Origin: Deltaproteobacteria bacterium
GTDB taxonomy: Bacteria > Myxococcota_C > UBA6777
Assembly (NCBI GenBank): GCA_002731275.1
Contig: PCBK01000195.1
Coordinates: 1-62,018 of the forward strand
Direction of reading: 5' to 3'
Length of the DNA: 62,018 nt
Position 1 is the first letter of the stretch, and each line of letters begins with the position of its first letter. The position numbers and the translations under genes are program-made. Shown here one piece after another: positions 7,520-16,434 of this stretch. The notes beneath the pieces are model-generated. The model was not told the DNA's origin. It worked only from the letters and a program-made list of their open reading frames with translations, and did no database searches.

Positions 7520-9328
7520 ATGGACACAGGTTTGCAAAAACCCTTACAGGCGTTCTCTGTAGAGCCTCCACCAATAGAGCAACGTGTACGTCGCGACGCA
7601 GCCTTCGCGAAGGAGGGAGAACGCAGAACACGTCACTCTTTGCCAAATAGATTGTCATCCAACTCCCCCGTTGGATATCGCACACGTATCAACATGACCC
7701 GCGAAGAGGTCGAAGCCTGCCTCCCACTCCTGAACCTTGAACGTCCCACCTCTTTTACCTCCCCCCAACCGATCACAGAACAACAACTGTTTGAAGAATG
7801 TTCACTCGGGATCCTCTCCTCACGTCAATCGACCAACTACAGAGGACACAAACAGACGACACTTGGTCCCGAAGACTCAAAGCGACTCGCGACACTCCTC
7901 AACACATGTGACCACCTCGAAGCACCTGCACTTGAGAACGCATCGTATACACATGTCGTCTTCTCACGTCCGTACAGGACGCCCTTCACACTGCTGTTGA
8001 CCATGATCGGACACAAGCCATTCTTGAGTTTGTTCACCGTCCCTTGGAGAGGCATCGTCAAAAAGCTCTGGCACGTCGATGACATCCCAACGATTGGCTA
8101 CCTCCAACAATTGCACATTGGTATCCTCGCCGATGCGATGGAGCGCGCAGCGGTCATCGCGTCGGCAGGACAGCGCAAAGCACAGATCTTCATGGCACCT
8201 TTTTGCAACGAAGAGCGACGTAAAACCCACCAAACGCAGCTCACAGAGATCGAAGCGATGTGTGGTTTGACCGCCAAAGAGAGGCGTCAGGGTTGGCGTA
8301 TCGCGCTCGTCGCACAGGTCGGTGAGGTCCAACAAGAAGAGCAGCTCAAGCTCTCCTCTGACGTCGCACGAAAGGTCGGCGCCAACATCCTCTCCTTCCG
8401 TAGCGAGCGTGTCCAGCCTGGCGTCAACGCCGATGCTAAATCTCCAGAGGCCTACCAACACAGACAAGAGATGAATGTCTCCGATGCCTTCACCGAACAG
8501 GCAGGTCGCGCCGCGTACAACGCCTTCTGCCACTGGACCGGAGTCGATCGGGATAAAGCCAAAGAGCTCCTCCTGCTCGAACGTATCGATGTATTAACGC
8601 CGGGAGGTAAAGAGCGCATTCGAGAGGTTCGCAAGATGCTCAACGATGTCACGGACAAAGTCATCGTCAATCTCCCCAAGTGGGCAGACCTCCCAACGGG
8701 CAAACTCTTTAGCCGCACAGTTGACCGAGGACGCAAGGCGTTCGCGCTCGCAGGACAACGAATCTATCTAGGTGGACTCTCCAAATCCGCGATTGAAGCA
8801 AGCGGGCTCGATTGGACCCTCGGGATCAGAGCGGTCGGAGCGACATCCGCACGAAGTGGTCTGTACTGTGAGCTGATGGGAGTCATGAACCTCCCTGAAG
8901 ACTGCGATCTGCTCGCCGGATTTTGTATGATGGCTGGCCCCATCAATCAAAACGACGTAGGTAAGTCCTTCTTTGAAGAGCCTGATCTACTGGAGAAACC
9001 CTACCCCGGACAGGACCCCACATCCATGCTCGTGTGGACCTTGAAGGCCAAGACCATCGCTGACCCTATCGGCAACGAAGAGCAGCTGATGAACGCCAAA
9101 CAAAAAGGCGCACTCGTCGATTTACGACCGGGCCCACACGACATCATCCAGATACGCAAAGACGGACAGCTCACACCGATGAGAAAACGCGATGGGCGCA
9201 CCAACGAAGAGCGCGCTTTCGCAGATCTCGATAACTTTGTCACAGCCCCTGATGGTCAGGAGATCCCCGGCAATAAAGGTCATGTCTGGCCACAACAGTG
9301 GGCCAACGAGATCATCTGGCCCCTCTGA
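7520..9328 (+). CDS. Hypothetical 602-aa cytoplasmic protein
   Basis: The reading frame is open from 7430, but GGAG six bases before the ATG at 7520 makes that the likely start. There is no signal peptide and no clear membrane segment. The first ~90 residues are basic and probably flexible; the rest looks globular (e.g. GYLQQLHIGILADAMERAAVI, RQGWRIALVAQVGEV, GLSKSAIEASGLDWTLGIRA, GPHDIIQIRKDGQLTPMRK). I recognise no family or catalytic motif. The segment ending DLLAGFCMMAGPINQNDVGK, with KAKTIADPIGNEEQL after it, might be useful for a profile search. It is flanked by the terminator upstream and a separate secreted-protein gene downstream, so context gives no function. The frame has strong codon bias and is certainly coding. 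Confidence 0.75.
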   Translation: MDTGLQKPLQAFSVEPPPIEQRVRRDAAFAKEGERRTRHSLPNRLSSNSPVGYRTRINMTREEVEACLPLLNLERPTSFTSPQPITEQQLFEECSLGILSSRQSTNYRGHKQTTLGPEDSKRLATLLNTCDHLEAPALENASYTHVVFSRPYRTPFTLLLTMIGHKPFLSLFTVPWRGIVKKLWHVDDIPTIGYLQQLHIGILADAMERAAVIASAGQRKAQIFMAPFCNEERRKTHQTQLTEIEAMCGLTAKERRQGWRIALVAQVGEVQQEEQLKLSSDVARKVGANILSFRSERVQPGVNADAKSPEAYQHRQEMNVSDAFTEQAGRAAYNAFCHWTGVDRDKAKELLLLERIDVLTPGGKERIREVRKMLNDVTDKVIVNLPKWADLPTGKLFSRTVDRGRKAFALAGQRIYLGGLSKSAIEASGLDWTLGIRAVGATSARSGLYCELMGVMNLPEDCDLLAGFCMMAGPINQNDVGKSFFEEPDLLEKPYPGQDPTSMLVWTLKAKTIADPIGNEEQLMNAKQKGALVDLRPGPHDIIQIRKDGQLTPMRKRDGRTNEERAFADLDNFVTAPDGQEIPGNKGHVWPQQWANEIIWPL

Positions 9329-9547
9329 GACAACATCCCCCCATACAACAATCGGCTCTCACACAAAAAATCACACCTTGTGGATTGACCCCACCCCCTC
9401 CTTTCCCTACACTGACGACATACGATGAAGTCTGCAAATCACTGAGACTGCTGGAAGACATTTTTCCTTCCAACACAACCCGGTGGTAGCAATTCGTGCC
9501 CTGTGATTCCTCTGCTTTTACGTTACTTTCACATACTGGGAGTGTCC

Positions 9548-10525
9548 ATGTTTTTGAAAAAATACGTTTTCTTACTCACCCTTGTCGCGATGTTTGTCGC
9601 TTCTCCTGCCGCACAAGCGAACAAACAAATGGACACAGAAGACAAAGTCAGCATCTTGGTCAAAGCTCTCGAAAAGAAGGACACCAAGGCCGTTAAGCAA
9701 GCGATCAAAGCGATTGGAGCCTATGGGAAAGACGCCGCGATCGCGATCCCAGAGCTGCTCAAAGTCCTCAAGGATCGTCCCGCGTTAAGTGTCTACACAG
9801 GCACCTTTGGTCTCGCACCTATCGGCGAAAAAATCATCGCACCGCTGCTCCCCCTCTTACAACACAAAAACAAAAATGTGCGACTCGGCGCAGCCACTGC
9901 GCTCAAGACCCTCGGCGCAAAGAGCGCGACCAAGCAGCTTCTGCCCTATCTCAACACCAAAGATCAGGCCGTACAAAACATCCTCGTCGGGCTGCTCGCA
10001 CACAGCCCCCCAGCCTCGCTGCCCAACATGCTCAAGAGCGCGAAAAAAAGCAAAGCGCTTCGCCTCGCTGTGATCCGTATCTTTGGCGCGATGGGTCAAA
10101 AGGCATCCCACAAAGCAATCGATTATCTCCGCCGTTCACTAATGGACAAAGACAAACAAGTCCAACAACACGCGCTCACCTCCCTCGGCCAAATCGGCGA
10201 CAAAGCAGGCGCAGCCGTCGCGGTTTTGCTGATCTTTTTCCAACCATCTTACGGAGCCTTGCGCACACAAGCCATCGACACACTCGTCAAAATTGGTCGC
10301 CCCTCCCTGCCCACGATGCTCGAAGTCCTTGGGCACGGCAACGCCTCCTTTCGCGAAGCTGGACTGACTGTGATCGGACGTGTTGGCGTCTCCACACCAC
10401 GTATCACACGCGCACTCAACAGCATGCTCAAAGATCGCGATGGAAAGGTGCAAAAGGCCGCAAAACAAGCCCTCGCACGCCTCAACAAAAAAGCGACCAC
10501 CCAAAAGGCACCCACCAAACGATAA
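9548..10525 (+). CDS. Secreted HEAT-repeat protein
   Basis: 325 aa from the ATG at 9548, chosen because the signal peptide (MFLKKYVFLLTLVAMFVASPAAQA) starts there and GGGAG precedes it; upstream ATG codons are weaker. After cleavage the protein consists of repeated helical pairs of about 35-40 residues of HEAT/PBS-lyase type, for example AVKQAIKAIGAYGKDAAIAI, NVRLGAATALKTLGAKSA, QVQQHALTSLGQIGDKAG and KVQKAAKQALARLNKKA. Such solenoids act as protein-binding scaffolds. It is predicted to be periplasmic, as no anchor is seen. The tail is Lys/Thr rich. No operon partner is evident; a 400-bp gap separates it from asnS. Confidence 0.88.
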   Translation: MFLKKYVFLLTLVAMFVASPAAQANKQMDTEDKVSILVKALEKKDTKAVKQAIKAIGAYGKDAAIAIPELLKVLKDRPALSVYTGTFGLAPIGEKIIAPLLPLLQHKNKNVRLGAATALKTLGAKSATKQLLPYLNTKDQAVQNILVGLLAHSPPASLPNMLKSAKKSKALRLAVIRIFGAMGQKASHKAIDYLRRSLMDKDKQVQQHALTSLGQIGDKAGAAVAVLLIFFQPSYGALRTQAIDTLVKIGRPSLPTMLEVLGHGNASFREAGLTVIGRVGVSTPRITRALNSMLKDRDGKVQKAAKQALARLNKKATTQKAPTKR

Positions 10526-10606
10526 CAAAAAACACATCTCCACCGAACCCCAACCACTCCCGCTCCGTTTGGATCCATATGGAACACCAAATCACAAGGA
10601 GCGTCC

Positions 10607-10738
10607 ATGAGTCTCTCTGACTTCCTCACAGACATGTACAAGACCTCTTCGCCAGATGGGGCCATTCTCCCCCTCACATCATCTCTTGTCTCTCCCCACA
10701 ATCCCTCCTGCAATCAAAACCTCAACACACCTAATTAA
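10607..10738 (+). CDS. Possible small protein of 43 aa
   Basis: ATG with AAGGAG four bases upstream opens a 43-codon frame (MSLSDFLTDMYKTSSPDG... ending LNTPN). The ribosome-binding site is better than in many real genes here, but the product is low-complexity and resembles nothing I know. It might be a real microprotein or chance. Confidence 0.3.
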   Translation: MSLSDFLTDMYKTSSPDGAILPLTSSLVSPHNPSCNQNLNTPN

Positions 10739-10867
10739 ATCTACAATTCAAGTACATAGACATTCAAGTAGGGTTCGACACTGAGCCTGGCTTGACTTTC
10801 TGTTTGCGTTTTCGCGCAAAATCGCATTAACTAGCTCTTTGCAAACGCACAGATTCGGGTGTATTTG

Positions 10868-10883
10868 TATCCGCATACGGATA
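10868..10883. promoter_or_regulatory. Palindrome in the asnS leader
   Basis: Perfect palindrome TATCCG-CATA-CGGATA, 44 bp before the asnS ATG. It could be an operator or a leader hairpin; nothing identifies the factor. Confidence 0.35.
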
Positions 10884-10927
10884 TCTGCAAAGGCACAGAC
10901 TCCACGAAAGGAGAAAGGGATTGTCTG

Positions 10928-12361
10928 ATGGAAAAGCGCACTGAAATCAAACAAGTCATCGAAGATCCACAGATCGGTTCGACATATCGCGTCATGGGCT
11001 GGGTAAAGGCCTTTCGCTCCAACCGCTTTATCGCACTCAACGACGGCACAACGCTCAAGACCCTCCAAGTCGTCGTCGATTACGAAGCGTTTGATGAAGA
11101 ACTGCTCAAACGTATTCAATTTCACGCGAGTATCGCCGTCACAGGCCAACTCGTCGCCTCTCAAGGGGCAGGACAGGCGATCGAACTGATCGCCGAAGGA
11201 ATCGAGATCCTCGGAGACAACGATCCTGAAGCCTACCCCCTCAAGCCAGCACGCCAGACGATGGAATTTTTGCGCCAGAAAGCCCACCTGCGCATGCGCA
11301 CCAACACCTTTATGGCGGTCTTTCGCATTCGTCACACGCTCGCGTTTGCGATCCACCAGTACTTTCATGAGAGAGGGTACTGTTACATGCACACGCCTAT
11401 CATCACAGGAAGTGACGCCGAAGGTGCAGGAGAGATGTTCCGCGTCTCAACCCTCTCACCACAAACACCGCCACTCACAGATGACGGCGCTGTTGATTGG
11501 AAAGAGGACTTCTTTGGGCACCAGACCAACCTCACAGTATCTGGACAACTACAAGCCGAATGTGGCGCCCTTGCCCTCGGAAAAGTCTACACCTTTGGCC
11601 CCACCTTTCGGGCCGAGAACTCACACACCTCCAGACACCTCGCTGAATTTTGGATGATTGAGCCAGAAGTCGCATTCTTTGATTTGTTCGACGATATGGA
11701 GCTCGCACAGGACTTCATGCAGACGATCATGCGCTACGTCCTCGAACAGTGTCCTGATGAGTTGGAGTTTTTGGATAAACGCATCCAACAGCTCGAAAAG
11801 AACATGAAGAAAGAAGAGCGCCGCCCAATGGGTCTGCTCGAAACGCTTCGCTTTGTCGTGGACAACGACTTTGAGCGCATCACCTACACGGACGCCGTTG
11901 AGCTGATCAAGCGCTCCAAGCCCTACAAAAAGAAACGCTTCAAGTACTTGATCGATTGGGGTAATGACCTGCAAGCAGAGCATGAACGTTGGCTCGTCGA
12001 AAAACATTTCAAAAAGCCCGTGATCGTGTATGATTACCCAAAAGACATCAAAGCATTCTACATGCGTATGAACGACGATGGCAAAACCGTCGCTGCGATG
12101 GACGTATTGTTCCCAGGCATCGGTGAAGTGATCGGAGGTTCACAACGCGAGGAGCGACGTGATGTCCTCATCCAACGTATGAAAGAGATGGATGTCTCGG
12201 AAGAAGAGTTGTGGTGGTACCTTGAGCTTCGCCAATTTGGTGGCGCACCGCACGCCGGTTTTGGGTTAGGGTTTGGTCGTCTCGTCTCCTTTATCACAGG
12301 AATGGGCAACATTCGCGACGTCATCCCCTTCCCACGTGCAGCAGGCTCAGCTGACTTTTAA
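10928..12361 (+). CDS. asnS: Asparagine--tRNA ligase
   Basis: 477 aa, close to the usual ~465. It charges tRNA-Asn with asparagine in the cytoplasm. An N-terminal OB-fold anticodon-binding domain (VMGWVKAFRSNRFIALNDGT...LQVVVDYE) is followed by the class II catalytic core: FRIRHTLAFAIHQYFHERG, FGPTFRAENSHTSRHLAEFWMIEPE (motif 2 region) and the C-terminal RDVIPFPRAAGSADF typical of AsnRS. Motif 3 reads GFGLGFGRLV, whereas the family nearly always has Glu before the Arg (GFERL); this Glu-to-Gly change is unexpected in an essential enzyme. The start at 10928 follows AAAGGAGAAAGGG. The rhomboid gene starts 23 bp downstream, so the two are probably cotranscribed. No second asnS is visible in the window. 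Confidence 0.97.
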   Translation: MEKRTEIKQVIEDPQIGSTYRVMGWVKAFRSNRFIALNDGTTLKTLQVVVDYEAFDEELLKRIQFHASIAVTGQLVASQGAGQAIELIAEGIEILGDNDPEAYPLKPARQTMEFLRQKAHLRMRTNTFMAVFRIRHTLAFAIHQYFHERGYCYMHTPIITGSDAEGAGEMFRVSTLSPQTPPLTDDGAVDWKEDFFGHQTNLTVSGQLQAECGALALGKVYTFGPTFRAENSHTSRHLAEFWMIEPEVAFFDLFDDMELAQDFMQTIMRYVLEQCPDELEFLDKRIQQLEKNMKKEERRPMGLLETLRFVVDNDFERITYTDAVELIKRSKPYKKKRFKYLIDWGNDLQAEHERWLVEKHFKKPVIVYDYPKDIKAFYMRMNDDGKTVAAMDVLFPGIGEVIGGSQREERRDVLIQRMKEMDVSEEELWWYLELRQFGGAPHAGFGLGFGRLVSFITGMGNIRDVIPFPRAAGSADF

Positions 12362-12384
12362 CCTTTAGGAGCAGGAGAACGACG

Positions 12385-13485
12385 ATGTCGATGCCTTGTC
12401 CCAGATGCACCTACCCCCTCACACAGCTCACCCATCAAGGGAACGAGCTGGATCACTGTTATCGCTGTGGGGGGTCTTTCCTCGCACCAGGCCATGTCGA
12501 AGGCGCCTTTGGTCAGTACGCCGATCCACATGCCTGGAAGCAGCTCGACTCCACAACACACCTCGGCACCTCGTGGTTGCTCTGTGCGAAGGGGCACGGG
12601 AACATGGACGCGTATATGGTCTCATGGGCCGGCGACTCTGTCGAAGTCGATGTCTGCAATGAGTGTGGTGGATTGTGGCTCGACGCAAATGAAGGCACCA
12701 AGCTCTACCGCATCGCACGGGCTGCAACCAATGAACAAAATATGAGCGGAAGCGAGCGCCTCAGCTTCGACCAACTCGATGAAGAGCATCAAGCCCCCGG
12801 TGTAGGTAGCTATATCTTCCAGTTGCTGACAGGGTTTCCCATCGAGGTCTGGAACCCTGTACGCAAACGCGCCGTCGTCGTTCTCAGTCTGCTCACCATC
12901 CTCACCGTCATCTTTGGTCTGGAGTTTCTCCTCACAAACGGCTTTAGACTCACAGAAGCGAAGGCTTTTTTCCGCGCGTGGGGTGTCGTCCCACTCTCCA
13001 TATCAGAAGGCTCAGGATACCACGGTCTATTTTCACATATGTTCCTTCACGCAGGACTCTTACACCTGCTTGGCAACCTGTACTTTTTGTACATCTTTGG
13101 CGACAACGTCGAAGATCGGCTTGGTCGCACAAAGTTTATCATCTTGTATTTGTTTGCCGGGCTTGTGGGCGCGGGATTACACATCCTCGTCACACAGGGG
13201 AGTGATATGCCGATGGTCGGGGCCTCTGGCGCGATCGCGGGGCTAATGGGAGCCTATCTGGTCCTCTTTCCAAAGGTCCAGGTGTGGGTGGTGATCTTGT
13301 TTATCCGCTTTAAGCTCGCGATTGGATGGTACTTCTTGTTGTGGGTAGGGCTCCAGTTCTTGATCCCCCTCTTAAGTCGCTCACCAGGAGTCGCCTGGGC
13401 CGCACATGTCGGCGGTTTTGCAGCAGGCGTCGCGGTCGGTTTTGCCTTGCGCAACACCGGACAGAAACAACGAGCTGTTGTGTAA
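12385..13485 (+). CDS. Rhomboid-family intramembrane serine protease with N-terminal zinc ribbons
   Basis: 366 aa. Two TFIIB-type zinc-ribbon units occupy the N-terminus: CPRC...CYRCGGSF (residues ~5-31) and CNECGGLWLD (~91-100). After a linker comes a rhomboid membrane domain with six or so hydrophobic helices: HMFLHAGLLHLLGNLYFLYIFG, the catalytic Ser in GASGAIAG, and the catalytic His in AAHVGGFAAG. Rhomboids cleave single-pass membrane proteins within the bilayer. The zinc ribbons are predicted to be cytoplasmic and may recruit substrate or nucleic acid (inference). AGGAG lies upstream, although the spacing to the ATG at 12385 is long. It sits 23 bp after asnS. Confidence 0.93.
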   Translation: MSMPCPRCTYPLTQLTHQGNELDHCYRCGGSFLAPGHVEGAFGQYADPHAWKQLDSTTHLGTSWLLCAKGHGNMDAYMVSWAGDSVEVDVCNECGGLWLDANEGTKLYRIARAATNEQNMSGSERLSFDQLDEEHQAPGVGSYIFQLLTGFPIEVWNPVRKRAVVVLSLLTILTVIFGLEFLLTNGFRLTEAKAFFRAWGVVPLSISEGSGYHGLFSHMFLHAGLLHLLGNLYFLYIFGDNVEDRLGRTKFIILYLFAGLVGAGLHILVTQGSDMPMVGASGAIAGLMGAYLVLFPKVQVWVVILFIRFKLAIGWYFLLWVGLQFLIPLLSRSPGVAWAAHVGGFAAGVAVGFALRNTGQKQRAVV

Positions 13486-13761
13486 GCCCTCGCTCTCCGG
13501 TCACCTTCCCACCACTCTTTTCAACAAACCCCCTTGCTTCCAACCTCCCCGTACACATAATGGTGTATACATATAACGTCTGAATAGGCGTCTGAATGAT
13601 ACAAAAAAATCTTTCAATACAAACGACTACAACCTAACAAGAGACACACCCGACGTTCATGTTTGTCGTCTATCCCAATCAAACAACACCCACCTCGTGG
13701 GATGAATGATGTGTACACACGACAAGAATGAACGACCCAACATAAAGAAGAGGAGAGTCAT
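13486..13761. other. Intergenic region before the permease gene
   Basis: 276 bp. I see only a short direct repeat of CGTCTGAAT near 13578 and 13592 and an AT-rich stretch; no gene and no clear terminator. Confidence 0.4.
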
Positions 13762-16413
13762 TTGAAGAAGCTCGATAGAGATCTGGGCCTGGTGAGTATT
13801 ATCGCCATCGCGATAGGCTCGATGATTGGAGGAGGTATCTTTATCCTCCCCGGACTCGCGGCCAAGTATACAGGTGCATCCTTATGGCTGGCCTACCTAA
13901 TCTCGGGATGCTTGATCATCCCTGCAGCGCTCAGTCAATCGGAGATGGCCACAGCCATGCCGAAGGCCGGTGGTGTCTATGTATTCGTCGACCGAAGCAT
14001 GGGACCCATGTTTGGTACGATCGCAGGGATTGGGACATGGCTCGCGATGATGCTCAAGGCCTCCTTTGCCCTCGTTGGGATTGGGACGTACTTGAGCGTC
14101 TTCTCAAGCTTACCGATCATCCCCGTCGCGCTCGTCTTGCTTTGTGGGATCGCCGTCCTCAACATCTTTGGCGTGAAAAAAGTAGGGAAAGCGCAAATCG
14201 TCGTCGTCGTCTTGTGTTTGATATCCCTCGCCGCCCTCTCGATCCGCGGCACAGGACAGCTCGACATGAGCCACTTCCAACAAGCCTTCCCCAATGGCGG
14301 GATGGGATTGCTCTCGGCGACAGGGCTCGTGTTCATCTCTTACGCAGGTGTCACCAAGATCGCCAGCGTCGCCGAAGAAATCAAACAACCCGAACGCAAC
14401 CTCCCTCTCGCCATGTTGATCTCCCTCTTCTTGATGATGGCGCTCTACTCCTTTGTCTCCTTTGTCCTCGTCGGTGTCCTCCCCCTCAAAGGCTCAACAG
14501 CGGCGCTCTCTTTAGCAGGCAACGAACGGCCCATCGCGCTCCTCGCCCAACATCTCTACGGCAACGCTGGCGCGATCTCCATCTCTGTCATCGCGGCGAT
14601 CGCCCTCGCCTCTATGGCCAACGCCGGACTCCTCGCGGCCTCACGCTACCCCCTCGCGATGAGCCGCGACGCGATGATCCCAAGTATCTTCAATATGATC
14701 AGTGAACGCTACGTCACGCCGATCTTTTCGATCTTCTTTACTGCAGCCTGTATGGCTGTCGTAATCCTGTTTTTGCCTGTCGTCAAAATCGCCAAGCTCG
14801 CGAGTGGGATGCAGGTCATGTTGTTTATGGCCATCAACGTCGCGATTATCATCTTCCGCGAAAGTCATCCACAATGGTACACCCCCAAATTCCGCTCCCC
14901 TCTCTACCCCTTCATCCAAGTCTTCGGTATCGTGGGTAGCCTAATCCTCCTCGCCATGCTCGGGCTGTTTGTCCTCGTAGGAACAGCCTGTCTCATGCTC
15001 ACAGGGGTCTTGTGGTACTTCTACTATGCCCGCCACAAAACGCGACGCAGAGGTGCGCTGCAAAAAGTTCGCTCCAAACCAAAAACACTGGGTCAAGAGG
15101 AACAAGAAGAGCGTCACGAAGAGGTCATCCCAGCCGAGATGGTCATCCCCCTCACAGAAGGTGAGGTCTCACCTGAGAGTCTTCTCGAATTGGGTTCGGC
15201 CTTTGGTGTGCAAAAGATCTCCGTCGTCCACCTGATTGAGCTTCCCGATCAGACCTTTTTGAGCGCAGTCGCTCCCGAAGAAAACGCACACCAAAAAGCC
15301 CTACAGAGAAGGCTTCAGCTGATGAGCGAGCGCATGGGCTTACAATCCAACATCGACTTTTTGCTCTCACACGACAGACGCCACGCCCTCTACGACTATA
15401 CAAAGCAGAGCGGCGCGACGTGGTGCTTGATCGAGTTTGGACGTAAAAACACCTTCCGCCAAATGCGTCGCTCTCTCGGCTGGCTGACAAGCCATCTCCC
15501 CTGTAACCTCGCGATCTACCGCAATGAGGGTATCCGCGTCACCCAAAAGATCCTCGTCCTCGCAGAGCCCGGCCCAGAAGACAAATATGTCATCGACATA
15601 TCAAACAAAGTCGCCGAGCTATACGACGCCGAGATTACACTGCTCAGTGTCCTCCCAGAAAACGCCGAGCGAGGACAACTCATCTCCTACCGTGATTACC
15701 ACGACAAACTCACTCATCTGTGCACCACACAACGTGTACAAAGCCAGATCCTACAAGGCAACAGCATCACCTCCGTGATCGAAGAGTCCATCTCGTACGA
15801 CCTCCTGATCATCGGCTTCCCTCACGGGCAACAAGCTGACGCATATCTTCACACGGAACACGATCAAATCTTCGAGCGTGCTGCCTGTTCGGTCCTCAGC
15901 CTCAAACACCCACACCCCAAACTCCTCTCGCAAAATCTCGTGATGCAGCAAGAGTCCGAACAAACACGACAGCTCAGCGAGCTGTTTGATGCCAGGACGA
16001 TCCGCTTGCAGCTCGACGTAAAAAATAAAGCAGAGCTGTTCGACGAACTCTCCCAGATCTTCTCCAAAGTTACTGATATCTCCGATGAGTTACTGAAGGA
16101 GGAGTTTGATTGGCGCGAGCGTCAGGACAACACAGCTTGGGATAATGGTGTCGCACTCCCCCATGCAACAGTTGAAGGGTTGACACGCCCGTATATAGGT
16201 GTCTTTTTGCTCAAGAACCCGATCTTGTTTGACAAAGAAAGTGAGCAAGAGACGGATATTGTCGTGTGTACCATCAACTCTGTGACCGAAAGAAGCTCTC
16301 ACCTCCGTCTACACACTGAGATCACGAAACTCTTCTCACAAACAGAGTTTACAGGTGCCCTGAAGGCCGCCAACGACACAGACGAGGTCTTACGTCTGCT
16401 GCGCACCTCCTAA
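13762..16413 (+). CDS. APC-family amino-acid permease fused to Usp-like and PTS EIIA-type domains
   Basis: 883 aa. Residues 1-~430 form an APC-superfamily transporter with about 12 membrane helices and the diagnostic IAIAIGSMIGGGIFILPG near the start. A charged linker and two UspA-like nucleotide-binding segments follow (about 455-580 and 595-720; e.g. KILVLAEPGPEDKYVIDI, DLLIIGFPHGQQAD). Residues ~735-883 resemble a PTS EIIA type 2 (PtsN/fructose) domain with the phospho-accepting His in GVALPHATVEG. A transporter gated by nucleotide or stress sensing and by phosphotransfer is inference. The start codon is TTG at 13762, preceded by GAGGAG at good spacing. It is monocistronic and converges on the DUF1285 gene 21 bp away. 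Length and fusion are unusual for an APC carrier (~450 aa). Confidence 0.92.
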   Translation: MKKLDRDLGLVSIIAIAIGSMIGGGIFILPGLAAKYTGASLWLAYLISGCLIIPAALSQSEMATAMPKAGGVYVFVDRSMGPMFGTIAGIGTWLAMMLKASFALVGIGTYLSVFSSLPIIPVALVLLCGIAVLNIFGVKKVGKAQIVVVVLCLISLAALSIRGTGQLDMSHFQQAFPNGGMGLLSATGLVFISYAGVTKIASVAEEIKQPERNLPLAMLISLFLMMALYSFVSFVLVGVLPLKGSTAALSLAGNERPIALLAQHLYGNAGAISISVIAAIALASMANAGLLAASRYPLAMSRDAMIPSIFNMISERYVTPIFSIFFTAACMAVVILFLPVVKIAKLASGMQVMLFMAINVAIIIFRESHPQWYTPKFRSPLYPFIQVFGIVGSLILLAMLGLFVLVGTACLMLTGVLWYFYYARHKTRRRGALQKVRSKPKTLGQEEQEERHEEVIPAEMVIPLTEGEVSPESLLELGSAFGVQKISVVHLIELPDQTFLSAVAPEENAHQKALQRRLQLMSERMGLQSNIDFLLSHDRRHALYDYTKQSGATWCLIEFGRKNTFRQMRRSLGWLTSHLPCNLAIYRNEGIRVTQKILVLAEPGPEDKYVIDISNKVAELYDAEITLLSVLPENAERGQLISYRDYHDKLTHLCTTQRVQSQILQGNSITSVIEESISYDLLIIGFPHGQQADAYLHTEHDQIFERAACSVLSLKHPHPKLLSQNLVMQQESEQTRQLSELFDARTIRLQLDVKNKAELFDELSQIFSKVTDISDELLKEEFDWRERQDNTAWDNGVALPHATVEGLTRPYIGVFLLKNPILFDKESEQETDIVVCTINSVTERSSHLRLHTEITKLFSQTEFTGALKAANDTDEVLRLLRTS

Positions 16414-16434
16414 CCCTCTCCTCCCCAGATAGAC

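Larger units (their letters stand above)
10526..10927. other. Intergenic region and asnS leader
   Basis: 402 bp. It holds a possible 43-codon reading frame (10607-10738) and two hairpin/palindrome elements before asnS: TTTGCG-ttttcg-CGCAAA near 10803 and TATCCG-CATA-CGGATA at 10868-10883. Confidence 0.5.
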
